Assembly (NCBI RefSeq): GCF_016863315.1
Contig: NZ_BOOQ01000022.1
Span: 19,417-83,416, forward strand
Direction: 5' to 3'
Source of the DNA: Planotetraspora silvatica
Lineage (GTDB): Bacteria > Actinomycetota > Actinomycetes > Streptosporangiales > Streptosporangiaceae
Length of the DNA: 64,000 bases
This document shows positions 23,427-32,811 of this stretch, piece by piece. The position numbers were made by a program, and so were the translations under genes. The number at the start of each line of letters is the position of its first letter. Within the stretch, counting starts at the first letter, position 1. Under the pieces are notes generated by a model. That model searched no databases. It saw nothing but the letters and a program-made list of their open reading frames with translations, and was not told the DNA's origin.

Positions 23427-25616
23427 TCAACGGGGGTTGTCGGCTGCAGCTAGGTGGTCGTGCAAGGCGGCGTGGCGAAACTGGTAGACCGGCCCGACAG
23501 CGCGTAGTAGTCCCAGCCGGTGAACGTCGTCAAGGAAGTCCATGATCTGCCAGGGAAGCCGGTGTGCAAAGGCAAGTGTGCTGCGGGATAGTGCCCAGGC
23601 CAGCCATGCGTGATGACTCCCGTTTAGGACATACGCAAGGCCGAGCACGAGGCCTCCCAGAAGTCCGAACACGAGGCCTTCCCCAAGCGACAACCCGGGT
23701 GTGGACATGAGCGCGAATCCAGCCGCCAACGTGAGCCCAACAACGAGACCAGTGATCGCTCGGAGGAAAGTGAGGGTCTTGTCGGCTCGCCAACTCGAAC
23801 GGGGCGTGCTGGTTGACGTGAGACTGGGTTGTTCAGACCACTCGATCAGTCCGTCCGTGAACCCGGCGGCGAGGCAGGTTCCGAACCCGATCAGGAAAGC
23901 AGTTGCGATGCCGACCTGTGGCAAAAACGCGACCCCGAGCACAAGCCCGAGCACAAGCCCGTATGTGAGCGATGATCTCTTAATTGATCGGATGAGGATG
24001 TTCGTTCGTCCGCTCAGGTGAAGGCTGGCGTAACCAGGGCGATGATCAACCCATGTGCCGGTCGTGATCCCAGACGCAACGCCGGCCGCTACGCCGAACG
24101 CAATCCCAAATCGGAGCCAACCATCGAGCGCCCAATTGAACCAAGTGCCGGGACCGAATTCGAGCCAAAGGTCGAACCTGAACCCATCCGCAATGCCGAA
24201 CATGAGACCTCCCGTGAGCCCGGCCGCGAGCCCGAACAACAGCCCGGCCGCGAGTCTGACCCTCAGCCGAAAACAGTTGGCAGTCCTGGCGATGTGCCAC
24301 CAGGCGATGTCGCGGGTGGCTTCCGGAGGGAAAGCGCGGGCCAGGTAGGCCAGGTAACGACGGGTGGCGTCCGGGTCGAGCCGACGACGAGGTCGGAAGT
24401 GGTCGGCGGGGTCGGTGCTGGGCGGCCGGGTGGCGATCAGGGCGGGAATGAGCTCGTCGAGCAGGTGGGCACGCAGTGCGGCGGCATCACCGCCAAGGAG
24501 GCCGGTCAGCGGAGTGGGGTCGGCGCCAGGGGTGAGATAGACGGTGCGGATCAGCCACAGCCCTAAGGGGGTGGCGGCGAGCTGGGACAGGCCGGGGACG
24601 GCACGGGACCGCAGAGCGGCCAGGACCTGCTGCCAGGCGGGCCGTGGGGTGGCGGGCAGGCACGCGGTCAGGTAGTCGGCGGTTGCCTGCGGGGTGAGGA
24701 GCTTGGGGGTGATGACCGCAGCGGCATTCAGAGGCCGACCCGCGGCGGTGATGGCGGTGGCGAACTCGGCGGTGCGGCTGGTGAGGATGAGTTGGTCGGC
24801 GGCGGTCAGCGAGGCGTTGAGCGCTTCGATGACCCGGGCGCGGGCATCATCGGCGATCTCGTCCAGCCCGTCCAGGACGGGCAGGATGTGGCCGCCCTCG
24901 GCGAGCGCGGCCGCGGCGCCCACGCCAAGCTGCGGGGCGGCCAGCGCCGGGTAGTCCTGGGCCAAGCGAACCGTGAGCCAATCCTGCAGCCGGGGGTGGG
25001 CGTCGAGGTCCCAGCCCGAGACCGGCAACAGCACCGGCACCGGCACGATCTCGCCCTCGGCGACGCCGTGCCTGTCCTTCTGGCGTGTGGCCAACAGGTG
25101 CAGGAGGAGTTGCACCGCCAAGGTGGTCTTGCCCATGCCCGCCCCGCCGGTGATGACCAGCCGCCGCCGGATCAGCACGCGGAAATCGCGGGCCATGCGG
25201 GCGATGTCGTCGCTACGGCCGGCGAAGAGCGGCTCGCCCTCGGCGGCGATCAGGCGCGAGTGACTCATCACGGTCTGGTCGGTGGTGAGCTGCCATTGCA
25301 CCGGGATGGGCTCGGGATCGTCCAGCAGGCGGTGCCGGGCTTCAGCATGCCACTGCCGCTCGACCAGGCCGGCCAGCACCTGGGCGGCGGTCTCCACGTC
25401 GGGGTCGGTCGGGACGGCCGCCGCGGTGGAACGCCGGGCCCAGGCCACCACCGCGCCTACTGCGGTGGCCGCGGCCAGCGCCACGGCGACGACGTCGGCA
25501 AGGTTGACCTCGGCGGCCGGCGTCCACGCCCGCCACACCGCGACCACCAGCGCGCCCACGGCGAGGACGGCTAGCACGGCGAGCGGGATCCGCCAGCGGA
25601 CCCTGCCTTTGGTCAC
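23427..25616 (-). CDS. membrane-bound NACHT NTPase, copy 1
   Basis: A 729-residue STAND NTPase. It has one or two N-terminal membrane helices (residues 10-30 and 40-60) and a linker, followed by a NACHT core with Walker A GGAGMGKTT (157-165), Walker B HILPVLDGLDEI (243-254) and ILTSRTAEFA. From about 445 come Gly-rich hydrophobic repeats (GLLFGLAAGLTGGLMFG, YGLVLGLVLGVAF, VVGLTLAAGFAL). The C-terminus has LGLLRAVGPVYQFRHAALHDHLA. The whole layout is shared with the 30553 gene. Bacterial NACHT proteins often act as NLR-like phage sensors; a defence role is inferred. It runs to 32 nt from the methyltransferase remnant. Confidence 0.88.
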   Translation of the reverse strand: MTKGRVRWRIPLAVLAVLAVGALVVAVWRAWTPAAEVNLADVVAVALAAATAVGAVVAWARRSTAAAVPTDPDVETAAQVLAGLVERQWHAEARHRLLDDPEPIPVQWQLTTDQTVMSHSRLIAAEGEPLFAGRSDDIARMARDFRVLIRRRLVITGGAGMGKTTLAVQLLLHLLATRQKDRHGVAEGEIVPVPVLLPVSGWDLDAHPRLQDWLTVRLAQDYPALAAPQLGVGAAAALAEGGHILPVLDGLDEIADDARARVIEALNASLTAADQLILTSRTAEFATAITAAGRPLNAAAVITPKLLTPQATADYLTACLPATPRPAWQQVLAALRSRAVPGLSQLAATPLGLWLIRTVYLTPGADPTPLTGLLGGDAAALRAHLLDELIPALIATRPPSTDPADHFRPRRRLDPDATRRYLAYLARAFPPEATRDIAWWHIARTANCFRLRVRLAAGLLFGLAAGLTGGLMFGIADGFRFDLWLEFGPGTWFNWALDGWLRFGIAFGVAAGVASGITTGTWVDHRPGYASLHLSGRTNILIRSIKRSSLTYGLVLGLVLGVAFLPQVGIATAFLIGFGTCLAAGFTDGLIEWSEQPSLTSTSTPRSSWRADKTLTFLRAITGLVVGLTLAAGFALMSTPGLSLGEGLVFGLLGGLVLGLAYVLNGSHHAWLAWALSRSTLAFAHRLPWQIMDFLDDVHRLGLLRAVGPVYQFRHAALHDHLAAADNPR

Positions 25617-26063
25617 GTCGATATCGTCATCGCTGGCACGTTCTCAGGCAGCGGTTGCGCACTAATCGTGACCATATTGGTGGTCATCGAAACGCGAGGC
25701 AGGCGGGCCGAGCTGAGACGATTCAGCATGATGTGGCGGCAGGTCGGGTTCCGGGTCTGCACGCGAGATGATCTACGTCTTGATCCGGTCGGCGACCACT
25801 TACAGCACTGGCTGTGCACTGGGACGCCGAGCGCGAACGGCCTGGTTGGCGCCCCGTCCAACGACGCCTCCGCCTCCTCGAAGTTGCTGCCGAACGAGCA
25901 CCTCGACAACAGCCTGTCTCGAGCCCGGGGATCTGCCCTCGCGCATCATCGGCGGAACCGACGCCGTGCAGCCCCGTGTCGATGCGCTGCCCGCCGTACG
26001 GGCACCGAACCTCTACAAACCCACCCCGGGAATCTGCACATCGGTTTCGTAGGTTCGGGGGCC
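25617..26063. other. 447-nt gap without a convincing gene
   Basis: It separates the divergent NACHT copy 1 and ferritin-like genes. Several short frames are open but none has family resemblance or a good start. The first about 150 nt (25620-25790) are less GC-rich than the neighbours and probably hold the promoter of the NACHT gene. Confidence 0.5.
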
Positions 26064-26777
26064 ATGACGGTCGAAACCGGCGAGTTCACCAACTGGCTGC
26101 GCGACTTCGAGGGTGCGGCCCTTCTCCGGCGGACGTGGGGCGACCCCGACTGGGGCCAGGGGGCGCAGCTGTCGCCTCCCCTGGTGCGGAGCCTCCAGCG
26201 CTTCCAGGTGGGGGAGGATGGCGACGGCGGCGGTCTCATGGGTAAGGCCGACCTGGCGGCGGACCCCGTGTACGCGGACGCGGTCCGCCTGTTCGTGGCG
26301 GAGGAGCGTGAGCACGCCCGCCTGCTGGGCCGCCTGCTCGTGGCGGCGGGCGCGGCAACGATCGCGGGCCACTGGACCGACGCCGTCTTCGTCCGGCTGC
26401 GGCGGCTCCTCGGCCTGCGCACGGAGTTGATGGTCCTGATGCTCGCCGAGGTGGTCGCGCTCGGCTACTACCGGGCTGTGCACGACGGCGTCCGCGACCC
26501 CCTCTCCACGGAGGTGGCGGGCCGGATCCTCGCGGACGAGCTCCGCCACGTGCCGTTCCACTGCGACCGGCTGCGGCGGTCCTTCCAGGAGTTCTCCCGC
26601 TTGTCGCGGGCGGCCGCCTCCGTCCTGTGGTGGCTGTCGCTGGCCGGCGTGGTGACCGTGGTCGTGCTCGACCACGGTCACGCCCTGCGCGCGGTCGGGG
26701 TTTCCCGTACCGCCTTCGCCTGCGAGGTCGTGGCTGGCTTCCATGCCGTCGTAACGAACGTGATGTCGCCGCTCTGA
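26064..26777 (+). CDS. ferritin-like di-iron domain protein
   Basis: About 237 residues. The ferritin-like carboxylate/His motifs are visible as EEREHARLLGRLLV and, some 75 residues later, ADELRHVPFHCDRL, with ELMVLMLAEVVALGYYRAV giving the middle helix. These could hold two iron atoms. The C-terminus is hydrophobic (AASVLWWLSLAGVVTVVVLDH), so it may be membrane-attached. The substrate is not known. ATG 26064 is chosen because the open frame upstream lacks family features. Its stop codon lies within a tandem repeat. Confidence 0.78.
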   Translation: MTVETGEFTNWLRDFEGAALLRRTWGDPDWGQGAQLSPPLVRSLQRFQVGEDGDGGGLMGKADLAADPVYADAVRLFVAEEREHARLLGRLLVAAGAATIAGHWTDAVFVRLRRLLGLRTELMVLMLAEVVALGYYRAVHDGVRDPLSTEVAGRILADELRHVPFHCDRLRRSFQEFSRLSRAAASVLWWLSLAGVVTVVVLDHGHALRAVGVSRTAFACEVVAGFHAVVTNVMSPL

Positions 26778-26847
26778 TGAACGGCGCCGTGATGAACGGC
26801 GCCGTCCCACCTCCGCGTCGAAGGCCGTCCCACCTCCGTCTCGAAGA
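26775..26847. repeat. two adjacent tandem duplications at a stop codon
   Basis: TGATGAACGGCGCCG occurs twice head to tail (26775-26789 and 26790-26804). It is followed by a 23-bp unit starting CCGTCCCACCTCCG, also doubled (26802-26824 and 26825-26847, three mismatches). The first repeat starts at the TGA of the ferritin-like gene, so the duplication did not change the protein. Slippage at GC-rich DNA is the simplest source. Confidence 0.85.
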
Positions 26848-26938
26848 AGGAACGGTCGCCGTCAAGCCTGATCTGGACCGTCTCCCCCTCGCCCTCCCCG
26901 CAGGCGAAACTCCTGGGCCCCCGAACCGGGGCCTCGCA

Positions 26939-27571
26939 TCACACGAACCGGGCCTCGCGTCCGCGCTTGAACGTGGCCGCGGTCTCGACGACGCGGCGGG
27001 TCTGGAACTCCATCGCGGCCAGCTCGATTTCGCCGGGCGGAACCTCGGCGTTGTTGGACGTGTGGCTGGTGCCGTACGGGTTGCCCATCTGGAACTGGAT
27101 CGGGTCGGCGTAACCGGGCGGGACGATGATCGATCCCCAGTGGTAGAAGGTGTTGTTCAGCGCGACGATCGTCGTCTCCTGCCCACCGTGCCGGGTGCCG
27201 CTGGAAGTGAACGACGAGCCGATCTTGTCGATCAGCTTGCCCTGCGCCCACAGGCTGCCGGCGGTGTCGATGAACTGCTTGAGCTGCGCCGCCGGCAGTC
27301 CATAGCGGGTGGGCGTGCCGAACATGATCGCATCGGCCCACACCAGGTCGTCCAGGGACGCCTCCACGATGTGCTGCGTGGCGGCGGCGTGGTCGCTCCA
27401 TCCCTGGTTGGAGGCGATGGCTTCGGCGGGGGCCAACTCGCGCACCTTGCGCAGCCGCACCTCCGCGCCCGCCTTCTCCGCGGCGGTCGCGGCGGCCTTG
27501 GCGAGCTCGAAGACCGTTCCCGTCGACGAGTAATAGATGACGGATACCCGGACGGCCTCTTGCAGGGACAT
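26939..27571 (-). CDS. WrbA-type NAD(P)H:quinone oxidoreductase / flavodoxin-like protein
   Basis: About 210 residues of the flavodoxin-like WrbA family, which reduce quinones with FMN. The FMN phosphate loop is YYSSTGTVFELAKAAA near the N-terminus, and the family blocks FGTPTRYGLPAAQLKQFIDTAGSLWAQGKLIDKIGSSFTSSGTRHGGQETT and PPGYADPIQFQMGNPYGTSHTSN are complete. The ATG at 27571 matches the family start; an upstream ATG at 27673 adds residues unlike the family. It is a single gene, and a redox-stress role is likely. Confidence 0.93.
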   Translation of the reverse strand: MSLQEAVRVSVIYYSSTGTVFELAKAAATAAEKAGAEVRLRKVRELAPAEAIASNQGWSDHAAATQHIVEASLDDLVWADAIMFGTPTRYGLPAAQLKQFIDTAGSLWAQGKLIDKIGSSFTSSGTRHGGQETTIVALNNTFYHWGSIIVPPGYADPIQFQMGNPYGTSHTSNNAEVPPGEIELAAMEFQTRRVVETAATFKRGREARFV

Positions 27572-27718
27572 AGATGATCTCTCTCTCATTTTCCGGTATG
27601 AAGCAAAATGAGAACTTAGGCCGGGGCCATCGGAGCGCACATCGGTCGCCGCATAGGCCATCGCATAGGCCATCGCGTCAGGCAGGGCGCCGCCAAGCCC
27701 GTACGGCAGGCGGGCCGG

Positions 27719-30475
27719 TCATTCGCTCAGCGTCTCGGCGAGTTCCCTGAGCTCGGTGCGGGAGGTGATGCCCAGCTTGAGGAAGACGCTGGACAGATGA
27801 TGGCCGACCGTCCGGGGGCTGATGAACAGGGAGGCGGCGATCTCCTTGTTGGTCCGCCCCTGCGCGGCGAGTCCGGCGATCCGTGTCTCCTGCGGCGTCA
27901 ACTCGGTGGGACCGGTGGCCTGCTCCGCCTGAATGCCCGCCTCACCGGCCAGTTCGAGCTCCGTCGTCGCCCGGGCCAGCCAGTCATGCGCCCCCAGCCG
28001 GGCGAAGGTCTCCCTGGCGGCGCGCAGATGTCCTCTGGCCTGAGCCCTGCGGCGGGCTCTGCGCAACCACTCGCCGTAGAGAAGCTCGGTCCTGGCGTGG
28101 TCGAACGGGCGGTCGGCCTCGGCGTATCCGGCCAGCGCCAGCGGGTAAAGGTCCTCCGCCTCCGCGCGTTCGGCCGTCAGGGCCCGGCAGCGGAAGGCCG
28201 CGCCCTTCGCCCAGGCGGCCCCGCTCCGGTCCGCCCACTCCTCGATGAGCCGCACCCACTCCGAGGCGCCGTCCGGCCGTCCCGCGCGGACCGCGGCCTC
28301 GACCGCGTCCGCCGCCGCCAGCACCGCGAAGGTCGAATGCGCCGCCTGGCCGCCCGGCGTGATCAATCTGTCCAGCAGGTCCGAGGCGTCCTCGGCGCGC
28401 CCCGCACCGAGCGCCGCCACCCCCTGATGCCAGTACGACGCGCCCATCAGCGCCCGAGACGACCAGTTGGACCGGTGCCGTCGCACCTCCTGGACCATCT
28501 CGTCCGCGGCGGTCTCCCCCTCGGTGGCGGCTCGCAGCCACCCCATCACGTTCAGGCATTGGGCGATGACACTGCATGCCCCCATGTCTTCAGCGAGCCG
28601 GAGTCCTTCGCTCACGTTGATCCGTGCTTCCGGCCAGTGACCGGCCATCATGTCGACCAGGCCGACCTGCGACAGCAGGAGGGCCAGCCCGGACAGCACC
28701 CCTGTCTCCTTCAACCGGTCGGCGGCTCCCTGGTAGCAGGCCCGCGCCTGCTCCTCCAGGCCCCAGGCGAGGGCGATGGGAGCGGGAACCATCAGCCATA
28801 TGAGCAGGTCCAGGTCGTTTCCCGGCGTGATCTCCGGCATCGCCTGGCGGTCGGGCAGCGCCTCCTCGAACCACCAATGGCGAAACCCCGTGACCAGCAG
28901 ATCGATCCGCTCATCCCCCGTCGCGGGCAATCCGTCCAGGACCCCCAGTGCCCGAGCCCAGTGTTCAGGTGAGTCGATGTTCCACGCGGCCCGCAGCGCG
29001 AGGCACGCGAGCTGTACCGCCAGCCGGGGATCCTCGACGATGAGCGCCTCGGCCAGCAGCAGCCGATGGGCGCGCGCCTGCTCACCGTGGACGAACTCGA
29101 GCAGGCCCCGCAACCCTCCGCTGAGCGTCGTGACGACAGCCTCGGGGGCCCGGCTCCGCGCCTGCGCCAGCAGTTCGCGCGCGCGTTCCGGCTCCCCCGA
29201 CTCCCAGGCGGCGCGTGCGGCCACGGCGTACCTGCCACCCGCCTGCACCGCATCGGGTGTCAGCTCGGCCGAACGCCGCAGCGCCCTGGAGGCCGCCGCG
29301 CATCCGCCTCGGGCCAAGGCCCGCTGCGCCGAATGGTGCAGCAGGTCGGCGACCTCCGCGTCCGATTCGAGCGTCGCTTCGGCGAGATGCCAGGCCCGGC
29401 GGTCCGTGTCGTCCTGGCCCCCGAGTGCTGCGGCCAGGGCACGATGGACGGCCTGCCGTTCGGGAAGGAGCGCCGCCTCGTAGATCACGCTGCGGATCAG
29501 GGGGTGCCGCAAACTCACCCGCGTCCCCGTCAGGTCGAGGAACCGGCCCACGACGGCCTGGTCCCACGTCTCGGCGCCGATCCCGAGCGCGGTGGCCGCG
29601 GTGTTCACCGTCCCGAGGTCGCCGCGGTCCTCCGCTGCGACCAGGAGGAGCAGGGTCCTCGCCGCCCGGGGAAGGGACGCGACCGTGGCCAGGAACGCCT
29701 GGCGCAGCCGCGGCCCCGGGGACAGCGTGTCCCCCTCGGCGGGGTCCACGTCGGCCATTCCGGAGAACTCATGCAGCGCCAGGGGATTGCCGTGGGCGGA
29801 ACGCAGGACCGCCTTGGCGGCCGGCTCGGTGAGCTCGGCATGCTCGGCCCGCAGGTATTCATGTGCGGCGGCCTCGTCCAGCGGCTCGACATGAAGTCCC
29901 TGGACGCCACTCCATCTGCCGTCGGCCGGATCACCCTGGTGGGCCGCCACCAGGGTGATCGGCTCAGTGCGCAGCCTCCGGGCGACGAAGGCCAGACAGC
30001 TCGCCGACTCCGTGTCGATCCACTGGGCGTCGTCCACCAGGATCAGCACCGGCCGCCGGCGCGCCAGTTCCGAGAGCAGAGTCAGCGTGGCCGCGCCGAG
30101 CAGAAGGCTGTCGGTCCTGCCCTCGCCCAGGCCGAAGGCGGCACGCAGCGCGGCCGCCTGGGGGGCGGGGAGCGCGTCCACGCGATCAAGCACGGGCCAG
30201 AGCAGCTCGTGCAGCGCGGCGAAGGCCATGGCGGATTCCGACCGCGTCCCCCTGCTCCTGAGAACGGCAAGGCCTTCGGCCCGGCCCTCGATGTAGCGAA
30301 GCAACGCCGTCTTGCCGATGCCCGGATCGCCCCAGAGCACGCACGCGTCGCCCCGCCCCCGCAGAGCCGCGTCGATAAGCCGGTCGAGCTCCGCCGTCTC
30401 CCGGTCTCTCCCGTACAGCACGGTTGAGGTTACCCTGCGCTCGCCATATCCCACGTTTGAGCAGATCAGGCCCAT
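27719..30475 (-). CDS. LAL-type LuxR-family ATP-binding regulator
   Basis: About 918 residues of the large ATP-binding LuxR group (MalT-like). Walker A is GDPGIGKTALL (near residues 49-59) and Walker B is PVLILVDDAQWIDTESASCL. A long TPR-like helical middle follows, and the C-terminal HTH is LTPQETRIAGLAAQGRTNKEIAASLFISPRTVGHHLSSVFLKLG. Several upstream starts exist (30475 ATG and 30514 in frame), and I use 30475. Transcription probably starts in the gap shared with NACHT copy 2, so it may control that gene; this is inferred from position only. Confidence 0.92.
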   Translation of the reverse strand: MGLICSNVGYGERRVTSTVLYGRDRETAELDRLIDAALRGRGDACVLWGDPGIGKTALLRYIEGRAEGLAVLRSRGTRSESAMAFAALHELLWPVLDRVDALPAPQAAALRAAFGLGEGRTDSLLLGAATLTLLSELARRRPVLILVDDAQWIDTESASCLAFVARRLRTEPITLVAAHQGDPADGRWSGVQGLHVEPLDEAAAHEYLRAEHAELTEPAAKAVLRSAHGNPLALHEFSGMADVDPAEGDTLSPGPRLRQAFLATVASLPRAARTLLLLVAAEDRGDLGTVNTAATALGIGAETWDQAVVGRFLDLTGTRVSLRHPLIRSVIYEAALLPERQAVHRALAAALGGQDDTDRRAWHLAEATLESDAEVADLLHHSAQRALARGGCAAASRALRRSAELTPDAVQAGGRYAVAARAAWESGEPERARELLAQARSRAPEAVVTTLSGGLRGLLEFVHGEQARAHRLLLAEALIVEDPRLAVQLACLALRAAWNIDSPEHWARALGVLDGLPATGDERIDLLVTGFRHWWFEEALPDRQAMPEITPGNDLDLLIWLMVPAPIALAWGLEEQARACYQGAADRLKETGVLSGLALLLSQVGLVDMMAGHWPEARINVSEGLRLAEDMGACSVIAQCLNVMGWLRAATEGETAADEMVQEVRRHRSNWSSRALMGASYWHQGVAALGAGRAEDASDLLDRLITPGGQAAHSTFAVLAAADAVEAAVRAGRPDGASEWVRLIEEWADRSGAAWAKGAAFRCRALTAERAEAEDLYPLALAGYAEADRPFDHARTELLYGEWLRRARRRAQARGHLRAARETFARLGAHDWLARATTELELAGEAGIQAEQATGPTELTPQETRIAGLAAQGRTNKEIAASLFISPRTVGHHLSSVFLKLGITSRTELRELAETLSE

Positions 30476-30552
30476 AATCCGACAGCATTGACCGCGCTGT
30501 CCTAATGCGGCCAATTTCCGCAGTGAATCTTCAACGCTGTCACCATGGGGGA

Positions 30553-32811
30553 ATGAGAGGCCTGCCCGGGTGGCGACGCGTCGCGGTCCCGGTCGCAGCC
30601 GTGGCGGTCATCATCGCGATCAGCTACGCCCTGGCCGAGCTGTCCGAGTCGGACAAGGCCGCCAACTGGGCGCAACTCGCCAGCGTCGCCCTCGGCGTCC
30701 TGGCGCTGATCCCCCCGGTCGTCGGCACCTGGCGGGAGCGGCGGCCCGGCAGGACGAGCACCCCCGACCAGGTCGACCGGGCGGAGCAGGCGCTGCGGGT
30801 GCTCGTGCGCGCCCAGTGGCGTGAGGAGATCCTCATCCGCGAGCTCGACGAGCCGTCCCCGTTGCCGGTCCGCTGGCGGATCTCCGGCCTCGACGTCATG
30901 GACCAGGACGACCGGGTCGACCGGCCGAGGTTCCTCCGCTCCTGGTTCGGTCTGGGCCGCGTGCGGTTCGACGGGCGCACCGACCGGATGCCGGAGATGG
31001 CCGGGCGTTTCCGCAAGCTCGCCCGGCGCCGCCTGGTGATTCTGGGCGAGCCGGGAATGGGCAAGACCACTCTGGCCGTGTTGCTGCTCAGGGAACTCCT
31101 GGAGGATCCGCAGCCCGGCGACCCCGTGCCCGTGCTGCTGTCGATGTCGGGCTGGGATCCGGAAGCCGAGTCCGTGCACACGTGGCTGGTCAGGCGGCTC
31201 CGCGAGAACTACTCCGCACTCCGGGCCCCCGACTTCGGGCCCGACGCCGCGCGCGGCCTCGTCGCGCACCGGCGCATCCTGCCGGTCCTCGACGGCCTGG
31301 ACGAGTTGCCCGACAAGGTGCAGCCAAGGGTGATCACCGCGTTGAACGCGGCTCCGACCACCGAGGCGGTGATCCTGACCTGCCGCACGAGGGAGTACCT
31401 GACCGCCGTCAGCCTCCCGGGCGGCGACGTGCTCGCCGGTGGGGCCGTCATCGAGCCTCGCCCCGTCAAGAACGCCGATGTGATCGCGTACGTCCGCAAC
31501 CGCCTGGCGCCGCGGCAGGCGGCGAGCTGGACCGGCCTGCTGTCCGCGATCAAGAACGATCCGGACGGGCCCCTCGCCGACGCCCTGTCCACCCCGCTCG
31601 CGCTGTGGTTGCTGGGCAAGGTCTACATCGAGACCCACGCCGACCCCGCCCCGTTGTGCGACACCGCGCGCTTTCCGACGGCCGAGGCCGTCACCGAGCA
31701 CCTCCTCGACAACCTCGTTCAGGCCACCTTCGCGGCGACTCCGCCCGACCACGACCCCGCCGACCCGCACGACCACGACCATCCGTTCCGGCCGCACCGC
31801 GCGTGGGATCCCGAGGACGCCAGACGCTGGCTGTCCTTCGTCGCCCATCACATGTCCGTGACCGGCACCCGGGACTTCCGGTGGTGGCACCTGCACCGCG
31901 CGGTGTCCCGGCGCTGGAGCACACTGGTCGGCGGCGTGACCGTGGGACTCACGGTCGGCCTGACGGTCGGGCTGACCAGCGACGCCATCGTCGCCCTCCG
32001 CAGCCCGCACGAGGGCAGCCTCTGGAACGCGCTCCTGTTCGGGCTCGCCGGAGGTCCCGTGGGCGGACTGGTGGGCGGTCTCACCGGCGGGTTCATCCTG
32101 GAGCGGCTGAAGGGCTCCACGCTCGAGCCGGCCTACGCGAACCTACGGCTGGGCGGCCATCTCCAGCGGCTCGCCGGGCAGCTCACGCTGGGGCTGGTCC
32201 TCGTGCTTCCCGTCGGCATGATCGCCGCGTACGCGTTGTGGCGCGTCGCCGGGATCAGCTCGGAGGCCGGGGACTTCATCTTCTTCGGGCTGGTCGTCGG
32301 GACCGTCGGAGGGCTCACCCTCGGCCTGAACCGGTGGGTGACGACTCCGCTGACGAGCGACCGGCCGCAGGCCCCGCTGATCACCCTGCGGCGCGATCTC
32401 CAGCTGGTGTACGGACGGTCGCTGACCTTCGGGCTGGCGCTCGGCCTCGCCTTCGGAATCGCCGGAACGCTGGTGAACGGATTCTCCGGGCTTCTGCGGG
32501 GAGTCGAGGCCGGGATCGCCTTCGGGATCGCGGGCGGTGTGGTCTTCACACTCACCTTCGGATTCACCGGCGCCAGCTCGATCTACTTCGTCGCCGTGTC
32601 GATGCTCCGCCTCCGGGGCCGGACGCCGCGGCGGCTGATGAGCCTTCTGGAGGACGCCCACCGGATGGGCCTGCTCCGCCAGGCGGGCCCGGTCTACCAG
32701 TTCCGCCACGCCAGACTTCAGGATCGCCTCGCTCAGCTCCACCAGCGGTACGGCCCGGCCGGGAACGCCCCGGCCTCGCCGCACGACACCCGGGAGGTCG
32801 AGAGGTCATGA
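30553..32811 (+). CDS. membrane-bound NACHT NTPase, copy 2
   Basis: About 752 residues, paralogous over its length to the 23427 gene. The N-terminus has two membrane stretches (VAVPVAAVAVIIAISYAL and SVALGVLALIPPVVG). The NACHT core has Walker A GEPGMGKTT (165-173), Walker B RILPVLDGLDEL (241-252) and VILTCRTREYL. Gly-rich membrane repeats follow (GGVTVGLTVGLTVGLT, GLAGGPVGGLVGGLTGG, FGLALGLAFGIAG). The C-terminal block is MGLLRQAGPVYQFRHARLQDRLAQL. ATG 30553 is preferred over a start at 30505. Its stop overlaps the HIT gene start (ATGA). Sensor or defence function is inferred from NACHT families in bacteria. Confidence 0.9.
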   Translation: MRGLPGWRRVAVPVAAVAVIIAISYALAELSESDKAANWAQLASVALGVLALIPPVVGTWRERRPGRTSTPDQVDRAEQALRVLVRAQWREEILIRELDEPSPLPVRWRISGLDVMDQDDRVDRPRFLRSWFGLGRVRFDGRTDRMPEMAGRFRKLARRRLVILGEPGMGKTTLAVLLLRELLEDPQPGDPVPVLLSMSGWDPEAESVHTWLVRRLRENYSALRAPDFGPDAARGLVAHRRILPVLDGLDELPDKVQPRVITALNAAPTTEAVILTCRTREYLTAVSLPGGDVLAGGAVIEPRPVKNADVIAYVRNRLAPRQAASWTGLLSAIKNDPDGPLADALSTPLALWLLGKVYIETHADPAPLCDTARFPTAEAVTEHLLDNLVQATFAATPPDHDPADPHDHDHPFRPHRAWDPEDARRWLSFVAHHMSVTGTRDFRWWHLHRAVSRRWSTLVGGVTVGLTVGLTVGLTSDAIVALRSPHEGSLWNALLFGLAGGPVGGLVGGLTGGFILERLKGSTLEPAYANLRLGGHLQRLAGQLTLGLVLVLPVGMIAAYALWRVAGISSEAGDFIFFGLVVGTVGGLTLGLNRWVTTPLTSDRPQAPLITLRRDLQLVYGRSLTFGLALGLAFGIAGTLVNGFSGLLRGVEAGIAFGIAGGVVFTLTFGFTGASSIYFVAVSMLRLRGRTPRRLMSLLEDAHRMGLLRQAGPVYQFRHARLQDRLAQLHQRYGPAGNAPASPHDTREVERS

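Noticed and set aside
25668..26063. N-terminal extension of the ferritin-like gene
   Set aside because: The extension has no family features; ATG 26064 is a better start.
30502..32010. 502-residue minus-strand frame across NACHT copy 2
   Set aside because: Antisense shadow of a GC-rich gene with no motif.
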